Source of the DNA: Gallionella sp.
GTDB lineage: Bacteria > Pseudomonadota > Gammaproteobacteria > Burkholderiales > Gallionellaceae
Assembly (NCBI GenBank): GCA_023229845.1
Contig: JALNYK010000002.1
Span: 124,001-188,000, forward strand
Length of the DNA: 64,000 nucleotides
Direction of reading: 5' to 3'
This document shows, piece by piece, positions 51,639 through 60,383 of the stretch. The notes below the pieces were generated by a model. The model had not been told where the DNA came from. It saw only the letters and a program-made list of their open reading frames with translations, and did no database searches. Position 1 is the stretch's first letter. Every line of letters starts with the position of its first letter. Both the position numbers and the translations under genes were made by a program.

Positions 51639-51667
51639 AATATAGCGGCTTTGCCTGGGCCGTGCAA
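51639..51667 (-). promoter_or_regulatory. Sigma-70 promoter of leuA
   Basis: On the minus strand, TTGCAC (51662-51667), an exact 17-bp spacer, and TATATT (51639-51644). Transcription should start at 51631-51633, giving a leuA 5' region of about 165 bases. The remaining bases up to 51841 hold no recognised gene. Confidence 0.75.
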
Positions 51668-51841
51668 TATTTTTCTGGCCCGGCAACCGCGCTGCAGCCG
51701 TGCATTCACGCCGCATTCGCGGCCACAGGCGCAACGCGAATGACAATTGCCCCCTCGACCAGTCAGGGTTTATAGTGACGCCGGCTTTGCAAGAGTACGA
51801 CGTTTCCGATAAGAAAATAAAACTTCAGGACGAGGAAAAAC

Positions 51842-52840
51842 ATGCACAAAAATTGCGATCCATATGCACGGCTAGGCATCAGCGAACAACTCTACCAAGA
51901 AAGCCGCGCGATGGCGGAATATGCCCTTTCCAACGGCAATCAGGTTCCGGTCGATGTGCTGAAAACGATAGACCGCTTCGGCAGCCTGCGTCTTTCCAAA
52001 CACACCAAAGAGGCAAACGACGAACCCGGCATCGACCTCGAACCGCTGATCGTCGCCCACCAGACGCTCTCCGCCATCGTGAAACCGGCGCTGCCCCGAA
52101 CGCTGCTGTTGCTGGACAGGGAGCAGGATTGCAACAGCCGCTGGCTGATCCTCGGACCGGTCCCCATCATCCGCCAGATGATGGTGGCCTCGCTAATTTC
52201 CCTTACAGCCTTCATCGCCCTTTCCCTCTCGCCGGATGTCGCCGCAGACGCAGGCAACATGCTGAGGTCGAACGGACTGGTGCTGCTGCAGAACCTGCTG
52301 TTCTTCCTCGCCGCAGCCGGACTCGGCGCCGGCTTCGCCGCGCTCTACAAGGCGAATTCCTTCATCATGCAAGGAACTTTCGATCCGTCCTATCACGCCT
52401 CCTACTGGATTCGTTTCTGCCTGGGCCTGATCTCCGGCCTGGTGATCTCGGTCATGGTTGCCGACAACGCGCTCAACACCGCCCAGGGAGCAACGCCAGC
52501 AGCAAGCGCCAACGAATTCATGGACCCCGCCTTCATCAGGCCGATGCTGGCGATGCTGGGCGGCTTCTCCGCCGAATTGCTCTATACGATATTGAACCGC
52601 ATGGTCGAGACCGTCGGCTCGCTGTTCATGGGCAGCACCAAAAACCTGCTGGAGATGAAGCAGCAGGAAGCCGAAGCCCGGCTTGCGGCAAACAAGACCC
52701 AGAGTCAGATCGAACTCGCCGCAAGACTGGTGAAACTGCAACAGGAAATCGGCAGCGGCAGCAATCCCGCCGACATACAGGCCAAGCTCGACCAGATGCT
52801 GAAAGACGTCATGCCGGACAGCGGCAAAAGCGGAAGCTGA
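51842..52840 (+). CDS. Unknown four-helix membrane protein with C-terminal coiled coil
   Basis: 332 residues; I do not recognise the family. Residues 1-110 are soluble and helical. Four hydrophobic segments follow: about 115-132 (MVASLISLTAFIALSLS), 148-170 (LLFFLAAAGLGAGFAALY), 195-213 (FCLGLISGLVISVMVA) and 238-255 (MLAMLGGFSAELLYTIL). The C-terminal 80 residues are charged and predicted coiled coil (MKQQEAEARLAANKTQSQIE), ending KLDQMLKDVMPDSGKSGS. A decayed copy of this C-terminus lies at 54620-54688 beyond the neighbouring antiporter gene. Poor ribosome site (GAGGAAAAAC). Confidence 0.85.
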   Translation: MHKNCDPYARLGISEQLYQESRAMAEYALSNGNQVPVDVLKTIDRFGSLRLSKHTKEANDEPGIDLEPLIVAHQTLSAIVKPALPRTLLLLDREQDCNSRWLILGPVPIIRQMMVASLISLTAFIALSLSPDVAADAGNMLRSNGLVLLQNLLFFLAAAGLGAGFAALYKANSFIMQGTFDPSYHASYWIRFCLGLISGLVISVMVADNALNTAQGATPAASANEFMDPAFIRPMLAMLGGFSAELLYTILNRMVETVGSLFMGSTKNLLEMKQQEAEARLAANKTQSQIELAARLVKLQQEIGSGSNPADIQAKLDQMLKDVMPDSGKSGS

Positions 52841-52861
52841 CGACGAAAGCCTGGACTGCGA

Positions 52862-54583
52862 TTATGGCTCTCCGCGTATCGGTGCTTTGAGGGTTGACTC
52901 CATCCGCTCCAGCACATGCCGCGCCATGCCGCGCGCCAGTTCGTGTTCGCCCATGAACACCTTGCCGACGTTCTCCTGTTGCAACAGGGCGGCTTCTTCG
53001 TCGCTATGGGTGCGCAGCACGACTTCGATCGCCGGGTTCAGCTTGCGCGCGGTCTCGACCATCTTGCGCACGTTGAAGGCATCCGGCGTGGCGATGACCA
53101 GCATGCCGGCGCGGGCGATGTGTGCCTGGATCAGCACCGCCGGGTCGGCGGCGTCGCCCGAAACGGCGGGGATGTGCTGTGCACGCAGACCCTCCACCAG
53201 TTCGCGATTCTGCTCGGCAACGACGAAAGGGATATGCCGTTCGGCCAGTGCATCGGCGATGCGGCGGCCGACTCTTCCGTAGCCGACCAGCACCACCTGG
53301 CCGCTCAGCAGCTTCTGGTCGACCGACACCGGCAATTGCGCCAACGGGTCGTCGCGCAGTTCGAGCCGACGCGCCAGCTCGGAACGCGCGCGCAGCCACG
53401 ACTGCACCGGGGCGATGGCGGTGAAGGCCAGCGAATTGAAGGCGATCGAGATCAGCGCTCCCGCGATGATCATGCTCTGCCCCTCCGGGGACAGCAGTCC
53501 CAGGCTCACCCCCATGCCGGCCAGGATGAAGGAGAACTCGCCGATCTGCGCGAGGCTGGCACCCACCGTCAGCGCGGTGTTGAGCGGATAACGGAACGCC
53601 AGCACCAGCGCGATGGCGGCCAGCGTCTTGCCGACTAGGATGATGGCCAGGACCGCCAACACTTGCGCGGGGTGTTCGACGAGCACATGGGGATCGAACA
53701 GCATGCCGACCGAGACAAAGAACAGCACCGAGAATGCGTCGCGCAACGGCAGCGAGTCGGCGGCGGCGCGGTGGCTGAATTCCGACTCGCGCAGCATCAT
53801 GCCGGCAAAGAACGCGCCCAGCGCATACGAGACGCCGAACAACATGGCCGAGCCGTAGGCCACGCCCACCGCGGCGGCGATCACGCACAGCGAAAACAGT
53901 TCGCGCGAGCCGGTGCGCGCCACTTGCCAGAGCATCCAGGGAAACAGCCGCCGCCCGAAGACCAGCATCACGGCGATGAACGCGGCCACCTTGGCGAGCG
54001 TGATGCCGAGCGGAAGCAGCATGTCCGCGCCCGACGGCATTGGGCCGGACGCGCCGCCCAGCAAGCCCGCAATTGCCGGCAACAGCACCAGCACCAACAC
54101 CATCGCCAGGTCTTCGACGATCAGCCAGCCCACCGCGATGCGGCCGTTGATCGATTCGAGCACGCCCCGCGCCTCCAGCGCGCGCAGCAGCACGACCGTG
54201 CTGGCGCAGGATAACGAGAGGCCGAAGACCAGCGCAGCGCCCGCATCCCATCCCCAGAACGAAGCGACGGCCATGCCCAGCGCCGTTGCCGCCAGCATCT
54301 GCACGATGGCGCCCGGCACCGCGATGCGCCGCACCGAGAGCAGGTCGCCGAGCGAAAAATGCAGGCCGACGCCGAACATCAGCAAGATCACGCCGACTTC
54401 GGCGAGCTGCTTCGCCAGCTCCACGTCCGCGACGAATCCCGGCGTGCCGGGGCCGATGAGTATCCCGGCGACCAGATAGCCCAGCAGCGGCGGCATCTTC
54501 AGCCGCGCCGCGATGAAACCGAACACCATGGCCAGGCCGAGGCCGGCGGCGATGGTGGCGATCAGACTGATGTCGTGTGGCAT
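52862..54583 (-). CDS. KefB/YbaL-type cation:proton antiporter with TrkA-N domain
   Basis: 573 residues. A CPA2-type membrane domain of about 12 helices (about 5-390; LLGYLVAGILIGPGTPGFVA, LSCASTVVLLRALEARGVL) precedes a cytoplasmic TrkA-N/Rossmann domain (about 415-540; VVLVGYGRVGRRIADALAER, SGDAADPAVLIQAHIARAGM) that binds NAD(H). Such proteins exchange K+ or Na+ for H+ under redox or electrophile control. No KefG/KefF-type ancillary gene is adjacent. Confidence 0.93.
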   Translation of the reverse strand: MPHDISLIATIAAGLGLAMVFGFIAARLKMPPLLGYLVAGILIGPGTPGFVADVELAKQLAEVGVILLMFGVGLHFSLGDLLSVRRIAVPGAIVQMLAATALGMAVASFWGWDAGAALVFGLSLSCASTVVLLRALEARGVLESINGRIAVGWLIVEDLAMVLVLVLLPAIAGLLGGASGPMPSGADMLLPLGITLAKVAAFIAVMLVFGRRLFPWMLWQVARTGSRELFSLCVIAAAVGVAYGSAMLFGVSYALGAFFAGMMLRESEFSHRAAADSLPLRDAFSVLFFVSVGMLFDPHVLVEHPAQVLAVLAIILVGKTLAAIALVLAFRYPLNTALTVGASLAQIGEFSFILAGMGVSLGLLSPEGQSMIIAGALISIAFNSLAFTAIAPVQSWLRARSELARRLELRDDPLAQLPVSVDQKLLSGQVVLVGYGRVGRRIADALAERHIPFVVAEQNRELVEGLRAQHIPAVSGDAADPAVLIQAHIARAGMLVIATPDAFNVRKMVETARKLNPAIEVVLRTHSDEEAALLQQENVGKVFMGEHELARGMARHVLERMESTLKAPIRGEP

Positions 54584-54619
54584 ACGGTCGACTTTCGCGA
54601 AGATTGAGCGTTGTTCGCT

Positions 54620-54688
54620 GCGGCCCAGACGAAGCTAGACCAATTACTGAAAGGCGTCATTCCGGACGACTGCGAGACTGGAAACTGA
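54620..54688 (+). pseudogene. 3' remnant of a paralogue of the 51842-52840 gene
   Basis: The bases translate as AAQTKLDQLLKGVIPDDCET-GN-stop, matching the intact protein's AKLDQMLKDVMPDSGKSGS-stop codon for codon, with the same TGACG context after the stop. Nothing upstream continues the match; the antiporter start is 37 bp away on the other strand. It is the end of a duplicated, mostly deleted gene. Confidence 0.75.
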
Positions 54689-54718
54689 CGCCAAAACCGG
54701 ATCGAACTCGCGCCCCCG

Positions 54719-54982
54719 TTACGGCTTCAACAGAGGATGATCCTTCGGCAGTTGCTTCGAATACCAGATCGCAAGCTTGTGGCGCAACGTCTTCTCGGCG
54801 ACCTGATCTTCCGGCAGGGGCTGGATGACTTTGTCGTGAACCAGCAAGCGGTAGATGTAGAGCAGCTTTTCGCTCGCCGAGTCGGTCGGCTCGAATTCGA
54901 CCACGCCCCGGCCTTCCGCATATTTCACACCGGCCAGCAGCGCTTCCTTGAACAATGCGTTCTCGTTCTTCAGCTTCTTCAT
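54719..54982 (-). CDS. Small DUF5062-like protein
   Basis: 87 residues from ATG 54980-54982, behind GGGGG. It reads MKKLKNENALFKEALLAGVK ... LLYIYRLLVHDKVIQPLPED ... LRHKLAIWYSKQLPKDHPLL, which I associate with the DUF5062 family of small helical proteins found in aquatic proteobacteria. Function unknown. It diverges from hrcA. Confidence 0.7.
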   Translation of the reverse strand: MKKLKNENALFKEALLAGVKYAEGRGVVEFEPTDSASEKLLYIYRLLVHDKVIQPLPEDQVAEKTLRHKLAIWYSKQLPKDHPLLKP

Positions 54983-55132
54983 GATGCCCCCGTTCAGATG
55001 CATTAGCGGCCTTGCCGCCTTGAAATGCGTCTGGACGCATTCTGCACCTCTTCGGAAAATTCTTGAAGCCAAACCCACTCGAGATGAACGCTCTCAGCGC
55101 CCATAACAGGGATCACCCCGCCACCTCCGTGA

Positions 55133-55161
55133 TTCGATACCGCGCCGCGTGGTGATAGAAT
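55133..55161 (+). promoter_or_regulatory. Extended -10 promoter of hrcA (leaderless)
   Basis: TGATAGAAT (55153-55161) is an extended -10 element; the -35 position holds the weak TTCGAT (55133-55138, 17-bp spacer). Six bases separate TAGAAT from ATG 55168, so the hrcA mRNA probably begins at its start codon. No CIRCE inverted repeat is seen. Confidence 0.6.
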
Positions 55162-55167
55162 CCGACC

Positions 55168-56187
55168 ATGCTCAACGAACGCGCCCAGATACTGCTCAAG
55201 ACCCTGATGGAACGCTACATCAGCGACGGTCAGCCGGTCGGTTCGCGCGTGCTGCAACAGTATTCCGGGCTGGATGTCAGCTCGGCGACGATACGCAACA
55301 CGATGGCCGACCTCGAAGACCTCGGTCTGGTCAGCAGCCCGCACACTTCCGCCGGGCGCATCCCGACCGGCCTCGCTTACCGCTTGTTCATCGACACCAT
55401 GCTGGTGACCAAGCCGCTGGACGGCGCACGTATCCAGCAGCTGGAACACCAGTTGCAGCCGGACAATCCGTCGCGACTGATCGCGCAGGCTTCCAACATC
55501 CTGTCCGAGCTGACGCAGTTCGCCGGCGTAGTCGCCTCGCCCCGGCGCGAAGCGATCACGGTGCGCCAGATCGAGTTCCTGCGGCTGGGCGAGAAGCGCG
55601 TGCTGCTAATCATCGTGATGCCGGACGGCGAGGTGGAAAACCGTGTGCTGCTGACCGAAAAGGACTACACCCAGTCGCAACTCACCGAGGCCGGCAACTT
55701 CCTGAACCAGAATTACATCGGCTGCAGCTTCTCGCAGATACGCGAGAAGCTGCGCGGCGAGCTGCACCAGTTGCAACGGGACATGAGCGCGCTGATGGCG
55801 GCGGCGCTGGCCGCGGGCGACGAGGCGGCGGCGAAGAAGGCGGACGATTATGTGATCAGCGGCGAACACAAGCTGCTGAGCGTGCACGACCTTTCCACCG
55901 ACATGAACAAGCTGCGCGGACTGTTCAACCTGTTCGAGCAGAAGACAGAGTTGATGCAGTTGCTGGAAGCAGGCCGTCACGGCCAGGGCATACACATCTT
56001 CGTCGGCGCGGAATCCGGCCTCGCTTCGCTGGAAGAATGCAGCGTGATCACCGCGCCCTACTCCGCCGACGGAAAAGTGGTCGGCACACTGGCCGTGGTC
56101 GGGCCGAAGCGCATGGACTACCAGCGCGTGATTCCCATCGTGGACATCACCGCACGCCTGCTGGGCAACGCTCTCTCACAGAATTGA
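55168..56187 (+). CDS. hrcA: Heat-inducible transcription repressor HrcA
   Basis: 339 residues. HrcA binds CIRCE operators and represses groE/dnaK-type heat-shock genes, with GroEL as co-regulator. The N-terminal winged helix (about 1-75) contains YISDGQPVGSRVLQQYSGLD, SSATIRNTMADLEDLGLV and SPHTSAGRIPT. The C-terminal GAF-like domain ends with CSVITAPYSADGKVVGTLAV, GPKRMDYQRVIPIVDITAR. The grpE-dnaK-dnaJ genes often found beside it are not here; an Hsp20 gene is 7 kb downstream. Confidence 0.97.
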   Translation: MLNERAQILLKTLMERYISDGQPVGSRVLQQYSGLDVSSATIRNTMADLEDLGLVSSPHTSAGRIPTGLAYRLFIDTMLVTKPLDGARIQQLEHQLQPDNPSRLIAQASNILSELTQFAGVVASPRREAITVRQIEFLRLGEKRVLLIIVMPDGEVENRVLLTEKDYTQSQLTEAGNFLNQNYIGCSFSQIREKLRGELHQLQRDMSALMAAALAAGDEAAAKKADDYVISGEHKLLSVHDLSTDMNKLRGLFNLFEQKTELMQLLEAGRHGQGIHIFVGAESGLASLEECSVITAPYSADGKVVGTLAVVGPKRMDYQRVIPIVDITARLLGNALSQN

Positions 56188-56192
56188 AAAAC

Positions 56193-56791
56193 CCACTGTC
56201 CACGAAAAACACGAAAGGCACGAAAATGGATGGGGATATTCTCTACAGGGATGAGTGCTATCAAATTCAAGGGGCCGTGTTCGAGGTTTATCGTGAAATG
56301 GGATGCGGTTTTCTGGAATCGGTATATCAGGAGTGCCTCGAAAAGGAGTTGTCGAAACGAGGAATTCCATTTGTATCGCAGCCTGAACTGAAGCTTTCCT
56401 ATAAGGGCGAGCCATTGCGGCAAACCTATATTCCCGACTTTGTCTGCCATCAATCTATCGTTGTCGAACTCAAAGCCCTTGCCGCCACAACGGGAGAGCA
56501 TAAGGCGCAAGTACTGAATTACCTGAAAGCGACTGGAATGCGCGTAGCTTTGCTGGCAAATTTTGGATGCCATCCGAAAGCGACGATAGAAAGAGTGGTG
56601 CTATAACCATTGAAAACCTTTCGTCCACGGAAAACACGGAAGGCACGGAAAATACAAAAACAGGAATTGACTTGAATAGACGCAAACATTTTCTGCGTTA
56701 TCTAACTACCGAATTGCCAAGTCTGAATAATCAATTTATTTTCCGTGCCTTTGATTTTTTCCGTGCCTTCCGTGTTTTCCGTGGACAATGG
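56193..56791. repeat. CCACGGAAAACACGGAAGG repeats flanking the GxxExxY gene
   Basis: Three related copies. A (56193-56229) is a diverged direct copy (CCACGAAAAACACGAAAGG) ending at the gene's ATG. B (56623-56653) follows the stop. C (56740-56791) is inverted relative to B and matches it over about 30 bp, separated by 87 AT-rich bases. C also repeats its inner CACGGAAA unit. B and C could form a long hairpin. The -10-like TAGAAT of hemH (56793-56798) directly abuts C. Confidence 0.85.
56226..56606 (+). CDS. GxxExxY-family protein (PD-(D/E)XK nuclease fold)
   Basis: 126 residues. The name-giving motif reads GCGFLESVY (about 26-34). A nuclease-like core IPDFVCHQSIVVELKA (Asp about residue 69, ExK about 79-81) and QVLNYLKATG agree with the PD-(D/E)XK superfamily to which GxxExxY proteins are assigned. 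Base composition is lower in GC than its neighbours. It is bracketed by CACGAAA/CACGGAA-type repeats (56193-56229, 56623-56653, 56740-56791), the kind of context in which members of this family tend to occur. A mobile or parasitic unit is likely; the substrate is unknown. Confidence 0.88.
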   Translation: MDGDILYRDECYQIQGAVFEVYREMGCGFLESVYQECLEKELSKRGIPFVSQPELKLSYKGEPLRQTYIPDFVCHQSIVVELKALAATTGEHKAQVLNYLKATGMRVALLANFGCHPKATIERVVL

Positions 56792-56822
56792 GTAGAATTT
56801 AAAAAACATCGCAACTATTTTC

Positions 56823-57911
56823 ATGACCTATCAAACCGAACCCGCATTCAACCACGGCACACCCGAGAAGACCGGCATCCTGCTGGTCAATCTCGGCACG
56901 CCGGATGCGCCGACCACACCGGCGGTACGCACCTATCTGAAAGAATTCCTGAGCGATCCGCGCGTCGTGGAGATGCCGCGCGCGATCTGGTGGCTGATTT
57001 TGAACGGCATCATTCTGAACACGCGCCCGAAGAAATCAGCGGCGAAGTATGCGTCGGTCTGGATGAAAAACGGCTCGCCGCTGCGCGTCTACACCGAGAA
57101 GCAGGCCGCGCTGTTGCAGGGCTATATGAGCCAGCGCACCAAGGCGCCGTTCGTCGTGGAGTACGCGATGCGCTACGGCAATCCGTCGATACCCTCGGTG
57201 TTGCGCAAGCTGAAGGAACAGAACTGCCAGTGCATCCTGATCGTGCCGATGTATCCGCAATACGCCGCAAGCACTACCGCGACGGTGACCGACATCGTCT
57301 ATCGCGAGTTGCAGCAGATGCGCAACACGCCGGCGATCCGCACGATCAAGCACTTCCACGATGATCCGGGCTACATCAAGGCGCTGGCGGGCAGCATCAA
57401 CGATCACTGGATGATGCACGGCCGCCCGGAGAAGCTGGTGATGAGCTTCCACGGTCTGCCGCGCAAATCGCTGGAACAAGGCGACCCGTATCACTGCGAA
57501 TGCCAGAAGACCGGCCGATTGCTGGCGCAGGAACTGGGGCTGAAGCAGGAGCAATACGCGGTCAGTTTCCAGTCGCGCTTCGGCCGCGCCGAATGGCTGC
57601 AACCCTACACCACCGCGACGCTGAAGGAACTCGGCAAACAGAAGGCCAAACGCGTGGACATCGTCTGCCCCGGCTTCGTCGCCGATTGCCTGGAGACGCT
57701 GGAAGAAATCGCACAGGAAGGAAAAGAAGACTTCCAGCATGCGGGCGGCGGCGAATACCACTACATCCCCTGCCTGAACGACCGCGACGACTGGATGCAT
57801 GCGCTGACCGATCTCGTGATGGACAACCTGCATGGCTGGCTGGTCGAGACCGACCAAGCCGCGCTCGAACAGGGACGCCTGCGCGCGCTGGCGATGGGAG
57901 CGAAGAGCTAG
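56823..57911 (+). CDS. hemH: Ferrochelatase
   Basis: 362-residue enzyme that inserts Fe(II) into protoporphyrin IX, the last step of heme synthesis. Motifs: GILLVNLGTPDAPTTPAVRT (about 18-37), MRYGNPSIPSVLRKLK, VPMYPQYAAST, the catalytic His in LVMSFHGLPRKSLEQGDPY (about 205) and VCPGFVADCLETLEEI (Glu). The length is typical. No ribosome site is visible. The first kinase-HDOD-GAF gene follows after two bases and is likely co-transcribed. Confidence 0.98.
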   Translation: MTYQTEPAFNHGTPEKTGILLVNLGTPDAPTTPAVRTYLKEFLSDPRVVEMPRAIWWLILNGIILNTRPKKSAAKYASVWMKNGSPLRVYTEKQAALLQGYMSQRTKAPFVVEYAMRYGNPSIPSVLRKLKEQNCQCILIVPMYPQYAASTTATVTDIVYRELQQMRNTPAIRTIKHFHDDPGYIKALAGSINDHWMMHGRPEKLVMSFHGLPRKSLEQGDPYHCECQKTGRLLAQELGLKQEQYAVSFQSRFGRAEWLQPYTTATLKELGKQKAKRVDIVCPGFVADCLETLEEIAQEGKEDFQHAGGGEYHYIPCLNDRDDWMHALTDLVMDNLHGWLVETDQAALEQGRLRALAMGAKS

Positions 57912-57913
57912 GC

Positions 57914-60259
57914 ATGGCCGACGAAAAGACCATAGGTCGCTTCGATATCCTCGGCGAACTGGGCCGGGGCGGACAGGGCACGGTCTACCTTGCCCACGAT
58001 CCCCAGCTGGACCGCAAGGTCGCGATCAAGACGCTGCGCAAGTTCGGCCACCAGACCGAACAGCTGACGCGCGAGGCGCTAATCGTCAGCAAGTTGACGC
58101 ACCCCAACATCATCGCGCTGTACGACGCCGGCGAACATAACGGCACCCCCTATCTGGTCTATGCCTACATCGAGGGCAAAACGCTCGCTCAGGTGCTCAA
58201 GGAGCAGAAGACGCTGCCATCCGCGCGCGCGGCAGAGATCGCCTGCGACACGCTGAGAGGACTAGCCTACGCGCATGAGCAAGGCGTGTCGCACCTGGAC
58301 ATCAAGCCGGCCAATATCATGATCGCGAAGAGCGGTCTGGCGATGGTGATGGACTTCGGGCTGGCGACGACGAGCAACGCCGAAGAGCAGACCGCCACCA
58401 GCATGATCAACGGCACGCCGCGCTACCTCGCGCCGGAGATCGTTTCCGGCCAAGCGGGCGGCCCGCTTGCGGATGTCTACGCGATCGGCGCTGTGCTGTA
58501 TGAAATGGTCACCGGGCAATATGCGGTCACCGGGGAAAACCTGTTCGAGGTGCTGAACCGCGCGGCGCACGAACAAATCACCGTTCCCTCGGCCCTCAAC
58601 GAGCAAGTGGACGAAGCGCTGGAGGCGATCATCATGAACGCACTGGCGAAGAGTCCTGCGGAGCGCTACCCGAACGCCGCCTCGATGCTGCAGGACCTGG
58701 ATGAATACCTCGACGAATCGCGTAGCGCAACGACAGAATTCCTGCTGCAGCGCATGCGCAGCAAACAGGATTTTCCCGCGATCTCCGGCGTCATCTCGCA
58801 GATCAACCAGATCGTCTCTTCCGAATTCGAAAGCAGCAGCAAACTGGCCGGCGTGATCCTGCAGGACCTAGCGCTCACCAACAAGCTGTTGCGGCTGGTC
58901 AACACCGCATCGTTCAGCCAGTTCGGCGGCGGCATCAACACCATTTCCAAGGCTGTCGTGATCCTCGGTTTCGAGACGGTACGCGACATCGCGACCACGC
59001 TGATCCTGCTGGAATTCCTGCAGAACAAACCCCAAGCGGCGCAACTCAAGGAAGAAATCGTCAAGGCGGTGCTCGCCGGAGAACTCGCCGCGAAACTATC
59101 GTCCAGAAACGACATCCGCGACGTCGAAGAAATACTGATCTGCGCGATGTTCCACAACCTGGGGAAGATGCTGGCGCTGTTCTACTTCTACGATGAGAGC
59201 CAGGAAATTGCGCACTTGTCCAGGGAAGGCGAAAGCGAACAGGCAGCCTCTGCGCGGATACTGGGCATCCCCTATTCGGAACTCGGCGTCAGCGTGGCGC
59301 GCAGCTGGAACTTCCCGCCCCGGCTAATTGCCGGTATGCGCTTGCTGCCTGAAGGGGACATCGCCCCGCCCAAGAACGAAATGGAGAAACTGGCCGTTGC
59401 AGTCAATCTCGCCTACGAGCTGTGCGACGTTTCATTCTCGTCCAGCATCCAAGACAAACCGCAGAAGCTGGCGGAACTGTCCAAGCGCTACGGAAACACC
59501 GGCAAGTTGTCCGAACGCGATCTGTCCACTGCCCTCGATGCCGGCCTGAGCGAAATGTCCGACCGCTCCGCGACGCTGGGCATCGGCATCTCAGGCAGCC
59601 CGCTGCTCACCCGCGCACGCCAGTGGAGCGGCCGTCCGCTGCCCGCCCAGCGCCAGAAGAACGGCAAGGGCATCGAGGACATGACCGACCTCGGCCAGTC
59701 GGTCGCCAAAAGGTACGGCGAAGAAGAGTCGCTCACCCTGTCGCTCAACCCGGACTCGATACTGGGCGCGGGCATGCAGGAAGTGACGAACACGATGATG
59801 GGCGAGTTCAACCTGACCGATCTGCTACAGATGGTGCTGGAGACGATATATCGCGGCATGAACTTCCAGCGCGCGCTGTTCATGCTGCGCAACAACAAGG
59901 AAGGGGCGATGCTCGCCCGCTTCGGCTTCGGCCCGGACATCGGGCAGATCATCCCGAAGTTCCGCTTCCCGCTGCATTTCGCGCCGGACGTGTTCCATCT
60001 ATCCATCGAAAAAGGCCTGGACATCTCCATCGAAGACGTCCGCTCGCTGAACATCTCCGACAAGATCCCGGACTGGTACCACGAGGCGGTCAACGCCCCC
60101 AGCTTCATCCTGCTGCCGCTGATGCTGGACGGCAAGGCGATCGGCTTGATTTACGCCGACATGCCCGAGGCCAACCAGCTGGACATCTCGCATCAGCAAC
60201 TAGCTCTACTGCGCACGCTACGCAACCAGGCCGTGCTGGCGATCAAGCAGAAAGTCTGA
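57914..60259 (+). CDS. Ser/Thr protein kinase-HDOD-GAF signalling protein, copy 1
   Basis: 781 residues. The Hanks-type kinase domain (about 8-270) looks active: GELGRGGQGTVYLA P-loop, Lys in KVAIKTLR, catalytic HLDIKPANIMIA, DFGLATT, and YLAPEI. An HDOD domain (about 285-490; SKLAGVILQDLALTNKLLRL, SKAVVILGFETVRDIATTLI) follows, then a linker and a C-terminal GAF-like domain (about 615-780; NLTDLLQMVLETIYRGMNFQ, LLPLMLDGKAIGLIYADMPE). There is no transmembrane segment. It probably converts a small-molecule signal into phosphorylation. It starts two bases after hemH. Confidence 0.92.
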   Translation: MADEKTIGRFDILGELGRGGQGTVYLAHDPQLDRKVAIKTLRKFGHQTEQLTREALIVSKLTHPNIIALYDAGEHNGTPYLVYAYIEGKTLAQVLKEQKTLPSARAAEIACDTLRGLAYAHEQGVSHLDIKPANIMIAKSGLAMVMDFGLATTSNAEEQTATSMINGTPRYLAPEIVSGQAGGPLADVYAIGAVLYEMVTGQYAVTGENLFEVLNRAAHEQITVPSALNEQVDEALEAIIMNALAKSPAERYPNAASMLQDLDEYLDESRSATTEFLLQRMRSKQDFPAISGVISQINQIVSSEFESSSKLAGVILQDLALTNKLLRLVNTASFSQFGGGINTISKAVVILGFETVRDIATTLILLEFLQNKPQAAQLKEEIVKAVLAGELAAKLSSRNDIRDVEEILICAMFHNLGKMLALFYFYDESQEIAHLSREGESEQAASARILGIPYSELGVSVARSWNFPPRLIAGMRLLPEGDIAPPKNEMEKLAVAVNLAYELCDVSFSSSIQDKPQKLAELSKRYGNTGKLSERDLSTALDAGLSEMSDRSATLGIGISGSPLLTRARQWSGRPLPAQRQKNGKGIEDMTDLGQSVAKRYGEEESLTLSLNPDSILGAGMQEVTNTMMGEFNLTDLLQMVLETIYRGMNFQRALFMLRNNKEGAMLARFGFGPDIGQIIPKFRFPLHFAPDVFHLSIEKGLDISIEDVRSLNISDKIPDWYHEAVNAPSFILLPLMLDGKAIGLIYADMPEANQLDISHQQLALLRTLRNQAVLAIKQKV

Positions 60260-60383
60260 TTACCCCTGCGCAGTGCGACTGTCGGTCGCAGTTCATGGTG
60301 TAGAATGCCGGCGGTATCCAGATCGAGCCCTCACCCCCTATCCGACTAACGCGACCCTGCCGCTAACCGCACCCGATTCAGTC

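Noticed and set aside
55081..55167. CIRCE operator before hrcA
   Set aside because: No TTAGCACTC/GAGTGCTAA inverted repeat is present in the upstream region.
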